DNA of 64,000 bases, taken from Plantactinospora mayteni (GTDB lineage: Bacteria; Actinomycetota; Actinomycetes; Mycobacteriales; Micromonosporaceae). Position numbers and translations under genes: made by a program. Positions 59,241 through 64,000 of the stretch are shown piece by piece. Each line of letters starts with the position of its first letter. Position 1 is the first letter of the stretch. The notes below the pieces were generated by a model. The model saw nothing but the letters and a program-made list of their open reading frames with translations, was not told the DNA's origin and did no database searches. The DNA is taken from NCBI RefSeq assembly GCF_016862935.1, contig NZ_BONX01000018.1, forward strand, positions 62,001 through 126,000, given 5' to 3'.

Positions 59241-60131
59241 ATGTCTATCGATCTCCGAACCGAGCCCGCCGGCCCGGCCACCGGTCGGTCCCGGCCTGCC
59301 CCCGTCACCGTGCTGCACTGGGTCTTCGTCGGTTTCGCCGCGCTGACCTTCGGGATGCTGCTGGACGGCTCCGATGCCGCCGTGTTCCGGACAGCGGCAC
59401 TGGTCGGCTATCCGGTGGCGGTGCTGCTGTCGGTGGTCGCCGCGCTGCGCGGGCCGGAGCGCGGTCGCCGGATCACCATCGTGTTGCACCTGGTCCTGGC
59501 GCCGATGCAGTTCGTCTTCAGCATCCCGGCCACGATCGCGCTGCTCGGCATCCCGCTGTCGCTGACGATCCTGGGGCTGAGCCGGCCGAGGTTTCCCCGG
59601 ATGTCGCCCCGGACCCGGAAGATCTGGCTGATCCTGCACGTCGGCTTCAGCGTCGGCTGGCTCGGCGTGGCGCTGACCATGACCGTAATGGCGATCATCG
59701 GCAGCGCCGCCGAGTCGCACGCGCTCCGGCACGGCGCGTACGAGGCGTTGCACGTGATCGACCTGGCAGCGGCGATCCCGTCGATGTTCCTCGCCATCAT
59801 CACCGGCCTGGTGCTCTCACTCGGTACGAAGTGGGGCCTGGTCCGGCACTGGTGGGTACTGGTCAAGTTCGCCATCTCGGTGAGCATCCCGCTGCTCGCC
59901 GGGACCGTGGAGAGTGCGCTGGCCGACGAGTTGGCGCTGCGTACGGTCGATCCGGCCGCCGAGCCGGGTTCCACCGGTGTGGCCCTGACGGCCTGCCTGG
60001 CCGGGTTCACCATCGCGCTCTGGGTCGCCACCATCCTGTCGGTGGCGAAGCCGTGGCCGCGTACCCGATGGGGGCGCTCGGCCGACGCCCGGGAGCGGGC
60101 GGCTCGCCTGCACGCGCAAGCCCGCGGGTGA
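59241..60131 (+). CDS. Multi-pass membrane protein, unknown (DUF2269-like)
   Basis: A 296-residue integral membrane protein with seven or so helices. The N-terminal block has three (VLHWVFVGFAALTFGMLLDG, AALVGYPVAVLLSVVAALRG, MQFVFSIPATIALLGIPLSL). The C-terminal block shows KIWLILHVGFSVGWLGVALT, MFLAIITGLVLSLGTKWGLV and RHWWVLVKFAISVSIPLLAG, a pattern like the DUF2269 group. ATG 59241 directly follows CGGAGGC, and TAGCGT lies 7 nt upstream. It is divergent from the two-component pair. The function is not known. Confidence 0.72.
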   Translation: MSIDLRTEPAGPATGRSRPAPVTVLHWVFVGFAALTFGMLLDGSDAAVFRTAALVGYPVAVLLSVVAALRGPERGRRITIVLHLVLAPMQFVFSIPATIALLGIPLSLTILGLSRPRFPRMSPRTRKIWLILHVGFSVGWLGVALTMTVMAIIGSAAESHALRHGAYEALHVIDLAAAIPSMFLAIITGLVLSLGTKWGLVRHWWVLVKFAISVSIPLLAGTVESALADELALRTVDPAAEPGSTGVALTACLAGFTIALWVATILSVAKPWPRTRWGRSADARERAARLHAQARG

Positions 60132-60423
60132 GGTGCACGCCGAGGTACCTCATCAGTCCCACCCGGTCGCCCTTGAAGCCAACCACAGCAGTCGGCCGCC
60201 CTCACCTGTACACCAGATGCGCTACCAGGCCCCTGTAACGCCTTCCACGTCCAGGTCACCGGTCCGGACGTCGCAACCACCCCACCCCACCGTCGCAAGC
60301 CGACCGTTGCGGCGGATCGTCGCAAGCGAAGTAGCGTGTATAGCGTGGTAGCGCGTAAAGCGATGGTACGGTGTCGGTCGTTACCGGACGTAAGCGATGC
60401 CGGACGTGACCAGAGAGGCCGAG
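60132..60423 (+). other. 292-bp region before the ABC exporter with repeated TAGCG elements
   Basis: No gene is seen. CGTCGCAA occurs three times (about 60269, 60290 and 60318). From 60331 a phased series TAGCGTGTA, TAGCGTGG, TAGCGCG, TAAAGCG with spacing near 8-9 bp precedes the exporter. It may be a regulatory array. Confidence 0.4.
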
Positions 60424-61428
60424 ATGGCTGCCGTACTGGAGATCGAAGGTCTGCGCAAGACCTACCGGAGCAGACGTCGGGGCACCCGGCAGGCGTTGGA
60501 CGGCTTCGACATGCGGGTCGAGGCCGGCCAGGTGCACGGGTTCCTCGGCCCCAACGGCTCGGGCAAGACGACCACGCTGCGTACGCTGCTCGGGCTGATC
60601 CGGCCCAACGGAGGCCGGATGGCGATCCTCGGCCAGGAGGTACCGGCGGCGCTGCCCACGGTCGCCGGCCAGGTCGGCGCGATCGTCGAGAGTCCGCAGT
60701 TCTTCCCGCACTTCTCCGCCCAGGACACCCTCTCGCTGCTGGCCGGGGCCGGCGGCGTGTCGCAGACCCGGGTGATGGAGGTGTTGGAGCTGGTCGGGCT
60801 GCGGGAGCGGGCCAAGGACCGGGTCAAGACCTACTCGCTGGGCATGAAGCAGCGGCTCGCGGTTGCCTCCGCCCTGCTGAAGAACCCGAAGCTGCTGATC
60901 CTGGACGAGCCGGCCAACGGCCTCGACCCGGGCGGCATCCGGGAGATGCGCAGCCTGATGCGCGATCTCGCCGCCTCCGGCATGACCGTGGTGGTCTCCA
61001 GCCACATCCTCGGCGAGGTACAGCTCATCTGTGACTCGGTCACCATCATCTCGCTGGGCCGTCGGGTCGCCGCCGGTCCGGTCGCCGAGGTGCTGGCCGA
61101 GCACTCCGGCGGTGGGCTGCGGGTCCGGCTGGAGGCGGTCACCGACCTGCCGGCCGCCGTCGAGCTGCTCACCCGGGCCGGCGCCCGGGTCAGCCCGCAC
61201 GACGACCACCTCCTGGTGTACGAGGTGGACAAGCCAGCCACCGTCACCCGTACGCTCGCCGCCGCCAACCTCTACGTCAGCGAGCTGGCCCCGATCACCG
61301 TCGACCTGGAGAGCGTCTTCCTGGAGCTGACCGCCACCGCTCCGGTGCCGGGCCAGCACCGCCAGGTGGACCAGTCCGTCGTCGTCGACGGCACCGACTC
61401 CAGGACGAACGGGGGGTGGGGGGTGTGA
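60424..61428 (+). CDS. ABC transporter ATP-binding protein (exporter type)
   Basis: A 334-residue ATPase. Walker A is GPNGSGKTTT, the Q-loop region is AIVESPQFFPHFSAQDTLSL, the signature is YSLGMKQRLAVASALLKNPK, Walker B is LLILDEPANGLDP and the H-loop is VVVSSHILGEVQ. The C-terminal DUF4162-like extension (VRLEAVTDLPAAVELLTRAG ... VESVFLELT-like DLESVFLELT) is typical of drug or antibiotic and Cu/Na-type exporters. ATG 60424 follows GAGAGG; ATG 60397 is in frame but lacks a site. It pairs with the permease that overlaps its stop. Confidence 0.92.
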   Translation: MAAVLEIEGLRKTYRSRRRGTRQALDGFDMRVEAGQVHGFLGPNGSGKTTTLRTLLGLIRPNGGRMAILGQEVPAALPTVAGQVGAIVESPQFFPHFSAQDTLSLLAGAGGVSQTRVMEVLELVGLRERAKDRVKTYSLGMKQRLAVASALLKNPKLLILDEPANGLDPGGIREMRSLMRDLAASGMTVVVSSHILGEVQLICDSVTIISLGRRVAAGPVAEVLAEHSGGGLRVRLEAVTDLPAAVELLTRAGARVSPHDDHLLVYEVDKPATVTRTLAAANLYVSELAPITVDLESVFLELTATAPVPGQHRQVDQSVVVDGTDSRTNGGWGV

Positions 61429-62441
61429 ACCTCTACACCACGGAACTGCGCCGGCTCGCCAAGCGGCGGTTCGTCCGCTATCTGACCCTGGCCGGGCTGC
61501 TCGTGCTGGTCGCCGTCGCGGTCGGGATGTTCTTCACCAACCAGAAGATCGGGCCGGCCCAGATCGCCGAGGCGGAACGCGTCGCGGACCGGGATTACCG
61601 GCAGAACGTCGCGATGACCGAGCAGTACCGCAAGGAGTGCGAGCAGGCGAAGGCGGCCGGCGACACCTCGACGGACCGGTTCCCGACGGAGTGCGCGGAC
61701 ATCCAGCCACCGCCCCGGGAGGCGTTCCAGGCCGACTGGCACCTGCCGGCCAGCTTCGACTTCCGGGAGGAGTTCGGCCGTACCCTCACCACCCTCACCG
61801 CCGTACTCGCGCTGGTGGCGTTCGTCGGGGGTGCCTCGTTCGTGGGTGCCGAGTGGAGTACCGGCGGCATGATGAACCTGCTGCTCTGGCGACCCCAGCG
61901 GATCCGGGTACTCCTCACCAAGCTGGGCGCGCTGCTCTCCGCGCTGTTCGGCGTGACGGTGCTGACCGGCGTGTTCTGGACGGCGGCGTTCTGGGCGACC
62001 GGCAGCTTCCGGGGCAGCACCGCGAAGATGACCGCCGGAGTCTGGCAGTCGTTCGGCCTGACCGGGCTGCGCGGGCTCGTCCTGATCCTGGTGGCCGGGG
62101 CGCTCGGCTTCGGCCTGGCCTCGCTCGGCCGGCACACCGCGCTGGCCCTGGGCGGGGTGCTCGGGGTGATGGTGGTCGGACAGTTCGGCCTCGGCATCGT
62201 ACTGGCGATGGCCCAGGTCAGGTTCATCGAGAGCTGGCTGCTGCCGACGTACCTGCTGGCCTGGATGGACAAGAAGGTCACCTTGCAGAACTGGGACGCC
62301 TGCCAGGCGTCGTTCACCGGTGAGTGTCAACCGCTGACCAGGGACATCACCTGGCAGAACTCGTCGGTCCTGCTCGCCGTCGGGCTGGTGGTCGTACTCG
62401 GCGGGGCGATCTGGTCGATGCGGCGCCGGGACATCACCTGA
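61425..62441 (+). CDS. ABC transporter permease (ABC-2 type)
   Basis: A 338-residue membrane protein with about six helices: YLTLAGLLVLVAVAVGMFF, then a large extracytoplasmic loop (about 35-125), LTAVLALVAFVGGASFVGAE, LLSALFGVTVLTGVFWTAAF, LRGLVLILVAGALGFGLASL, LGGVLGVMVVGQFGLGIVLA and the last VLLAVGLVVVLGGAIW, ending in RRRDIT. The EWSTGGMMNLLLWRPQRIR loop is characteristic of ABC-2 permeases. The GTG start overlaps the ATPase stop. The substrate is unknown. Confidence 0.88.
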   Translation: MNLYTTELRRLAKRRFVRYLTLAGLLVLVAVAVGMFFTNQKIGPAQIAEAERVADRDYRQNVAMTEQYRKECEQAKAAGDTSTDRFPTECADIQPPPREAFQADWHLPASFDFREEFGRTLTTLTAVLALVAFVGGASFVGAEWSTGGMMNLLLWRPQRIRVLLTKLGALLSALFGVTVLTGVFWTAAFWATGSFRGSTAKMTAGVWQSFGLTGLRGLVLILVAGALGFGLASLGRHTALALGGVLGVMVVGQFGLGIVLAMAQVRFIESWLLPTYLLAWMDKKVTLQNWDACQASFTGECQPLTRDITWQNSSVLLAVGLVVVLGGAIWSMRRRDIT

Positions 62442-62755
62442 CCTGTCTGCGGCGGCGAGTGACGGGGGTCGGGGCGGCGGGTTACGGGGGTCGGGGGCGG
62501 CGGCCGGGGGGCGCCGCCCCCGACGGCCGCCGCGCCGGTCGGCATCCGTCTGACGGTGGTCGGCACTCCGCCCAGCAACAGCGAGCCTCCGCCCACCAAC
62601 AGCGAGCCCTCACCGGAGTCACGGAGCCGGGCGGCCGTCCGGAGGTGACGGTTGTCGCCGGTCGCGCCCGATGCGGTCCTGGCCGGGCGTCGGTAGGCTG
62701 GTGAACTGTTCGCAGGTCGTGCCGTGTCTACGGTGTCTACTACCGGAGGAGCGCC
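62442..62755. other. 314-bp intergenic region with terminator and repeat
   Basis: No gene is supported. A 13-bp hairpin (62490-62524) follows the exporter. A 21-bp direct repeat TCCGCCCA(G/C)CAACAGCGAGCC is at 62567-62587 and 62588-62608. TAGGCT at 62693-62698 could be the -10 of the DUF3263 gene, giving a leader of about 50 nt with GGAGGAG. Confidence 0.6.
62490..62524 (+). terminator. Terminator hairpin after the ABC exporter
   Basis: GTCGGGGGCGGCG pairs perfectly with CGCCGCCCCCGAC over 13 bp around a 9-nt loop, about 50 bp past the permease stop. Confidence 0.75.
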
Positions 62756-63139
62756 ATGAGGAACGCCTCTGCTCCGGCCGACGACGACGAGGCGGACGAC
62801 ACCGCCGCCGGGCACGCCGAGACCGCCCACGTTCCGCAGCCGAGGCCCGCGCCCGGTGTCGAGTCGGAGGACGTACCCGGGATTCCCGCCCCGGCGCCAC
62901 CGGCCGACCCGGCACTGTCCGAGCGGGAGCGCGAGATCCTGGCCTTCGAGCGGCGCTGGTGGAAGCATGCCGGCGCCAAGGAGCAGGCGATCCGGGACGC
63001 GTTCGACCTCTCCGCCACCCGCTACTACCAGCTCCTCAACGGACTGCTGGACAATCCGGCCGCACTGGAGGCCGAGCCGATGCTGGTCGCCCGGCTCCGC
63101 CGGCTGCGCGCGGCCCGCAGCCGCAACCGCCGCCGCTGA
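62756..63139 (+). CDS. DUF3263 domain protein
   Basis: A 127-residue protein. The N-terminal 55 residues are acidic and disordered. The DUF3263 domain follows (LSEREREILAFERRWWKHAG, AKEQAIRDAFDLSATRYYQL, LNGLLDNPAALEAEPMLVAR) and ends in basic RLRRLRAARSRNRRR. The domain has a helix-turn-helix-like centre and is confined mainly to actinobacteria; the function is unknown, perhaps DNA binding. ATG 62756 has GGAGGAG 5 nt or more upstream. Confidence 0.88.
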   Translation: MRNASAPADDDEADDTAAGHAETAHVPQPRPAPGVESEDVPGIPAPAPPADPALSEREREILAFERRWWKHAGAKEQAIRDAFDLSATRYYQLLNGLLDNPAALEAEPMLVARLRRLRAARSRNRRR

Positions 63140-63155
63140 CCCCGCCTGGGTCCCG

Positions 63156-63368
63156 TTACTGCTCGTAGCCGCGCAGCCCGTTGCCGAGCGCGATGAAGGC
63201 CGGCGCCCACTCGCCGACGAAGATGCCCCAGCGGTCGGCCCGGTCGATCCCGGTGTACGCCAGCCGTCTCGACAGGCACCAGCTCAGGAACGACAGCCCG
63301 ATGCCGGCCGCGCCCGCCAGGTACATGTGCTCGGCCCGCAGGCCCATCCGGTGCAGGTGCTCCAACAT
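63156..63368 (-). CDS. Small membrane protein, unknown
   Basis: A 70-residue protein (MLEHLHRMGLRAEHMYLAGA start) with a hydrophobic helix YLAGAAGIGLSFLSWCLS (about 16-33) and a second, weaker one, WGIFVGEWAPAFIALGNGL (about 47-65). ATG 63368 has AGGGGGA upstream on this strand. It is convergent with the DUF3263 gene, only 16 bp between stops. No family is recognised, although the composition suggests a conserved actinobacterial protein. Confidence 0.6.
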   Translation of the reverse strand: MLEHLHRMGLRAEHMYLAGAAGIGLSFLSWCLSRRLAYTGIDRADRWGIFVGEWAPAFIALGNGLRGYEQ

Positions 63369-63699
63369 CTGCGCTTCCCCCTCGCGGTCGAGCCCCGCTA
63401 CCGACGCTACCGTCGGTAATCGTCGTCGGTCGGCGGGTTGCTCCGAACGGCCCCGGACCTCACCCGCACCGCGACCGCGCGCCGGGAGCGCCTGCCGGCG
63501 TTCCTGGCCCCACCCCGCCGACCGGTCACTGAAACTCTCCGAACCGTCGATTCCGGCCGGTCCGGGCGTCGATTCGCGGTAGACAGGAGAGGGAGAACCA
63601 CCCGTCGGAGCGCCGGGAGCCGCCGATGACACCGCCAGGCCGCCCGCACCCGCACCCGCACCCGCAGCCGGAGCCGGAGCCGGAGCCGGAGCCGCGCCG
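63369..63699. other. 331-bp divergent region before the PP2C-like gene
   Basis: It contains promoters for the small membrane protein (leftward) and the PP2C-like gene (rightward) and the short HP/EP-repeat ORF described separately. No other gene is supported. Confidence 0.4.
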
Positions 63700-63703
63700 A
63701 TGA
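63626..63703 (+). CDS. 25-codon HP/EP-repeat ORF coupled to the PP2C-like gene
   Basis: ATG 63626 opens MTPPGRPHPHPHPQPEPEPE-type sequence, 25 residues, whose TGA overlaps the next ATG (ATGA). It is generated by CACCCG and CCGGAG dinucleotide-codon repeats. It could be a coupled leader or only simple-sequence DNA. Confidence 0.25.
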   Translation: MTPPGRPHPHPHPQPEPEPEPEPRR

Positions 63704-64000
63704 TGCGGGTCCGGTCGGCCTCGGCGCCCGCGCCGGGGCGGCTGGAGAACGAGGACCACGTGTTCCAGTACGGGGAGCTGGTCGGCGTACTCGACGGGGC
63801 GACGGTGCCGGACGGCTTCGACACCGGGTGCGTACACGGACCGGCCTGGTATGTCCGGCGGCTGGCGGCGCGGCTCGGCCTGGCCGCCGCTGACCGGCCC
63901 GCCGCCGCGCTGACCGGCAACCTCGCCGCGGCGATCCTGGCGGTACGCGCCGACCACGGCGGTACCTGCGACCTCGACCATCCCGGCACCCCGTCGGCTA
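63700..64000 (+). CDS. PP2C-like protein phosphatase domain protein (partial, runs off the window)
   Basis: The first 100 residues of a protein whose N-terminus resembles PP2C-domain phosphatases of actinomycetes: GRLENEDHVFQYGELVGVLD, then GATVPDGFDTGCVHGPAWYV, where the Asp-Gly-Ala after the hydrophobic strand is the usual metal-binding start. Such proteins dephosphorylate Ser/Thr phosphoproteins or are inactive relatives. ATG 63700 is used; ATG 63703 is also in frame. The 3' end lies beyond the window. Confidence 0.7.
   Translation, partial: MMRVRSASAPAPGRLENEDHVFQYGELVGVLDGATVPDGFDTGCVHGPAWYVRRLAARLGLAAADRPAAALTGNLAAAILAVRADHGGTCDLDHPGTPSA

Overview
The window is high-GC actinobacterial DNA. 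GC-rich third codon positions, frequent GTG starts, many ATGA/GTGA stop-start overlaps, a conservon, DUF3263, DUF4032, LPXTG and PP2C-like proteins, and the cysS-rlmB pair all point to Micromonosporaceae (Micromonospora or a close relative). That placement is inference; no rRNA gene is present. The interval looks chromosomal. I see no transposase, integrase, phage module, CRISPR array or replication origin. The single RNA gene found is tRNA-Thr(TGT).

Layout. 1-4.2 kb: housekeeping (HAD hydrolase, IclR regulator, cysteinyl-tRNA synthetase, 23S rRNA 2'-O-methyltransferase). 4.6-7.4 kb: a membrane-anchored Hsp70-like protein with an apparently extracytoplasmic repeat half. 7.6-11.8 kb: a complete conservon (cvnA-B-C-D plus a P450 that lacks the EXXR motif). 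11.9-29.2 kb: a pectin/uronate locus. A LacI regulator and an ABC importer lacking its own ATPase (SBP, two permeases, DUF624) run leftward; two Gfo/Idh oxidoreductases, uronate isomerase, an L-fuconate-dehydratase-like enolase, a mannitol-dehydrogenase-family reductase and two secreted PL1 pectate lyases (plus a truncated third) run rightward. An MsiK/UgpC-type ATPase at the far end probably powers the importer. LacI-type palindromes lie in the divergent promoter region.

29.5-43.3 kb: tRNA-Thr, L-2-hydroxyglutarate oxidase, an RCK-type channel protein, DUF4032, PAP2 phosphatase, APC permease, an ArsR-SRPBCC-(truncated DHFR-family) operon, DUF3105, an LPXTG surface protein, an AraC regulator and a secreted beta-gamma-crystallin-like protein. 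43.7-46.4 kb: a small uncharacterised cluster with a short GntR regulator, two paralogous ~160-residue proteins, a helical protein and a minimal DivIVA-domain protein. 46.6-51.4 kb: EI24/CysZ-like membrane protein, a WGR/PQQ-repeat protein and a secreted LamG protein. 51.5-55.6 kb: an amino-sugar catabolic operon (nagA, ROK kinase, SIS deaminase-like protein) divergent from a DeoR regulator, with two matching 24-bp operator-like sites. 55.8-64 kb: membrane and Tat-exported hypotheticals, a NarL-type two-component pair, a two-gene ABC exporter, DUF3263 and the start of a PP2C-like protein.

Two themes recur. Many genes have a TAnnnT -10 hexamer 5-8 nt before the start codon and little or no Shine-Dalgarno, which suggests leaderless transcripts. 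Many 3' gene ends carry short tandem repeats (13-25 bp, one of 65 bp) that begin at or include the stop codon. Strong perfect hairpins, some bidirectional, separate several convergent genes.
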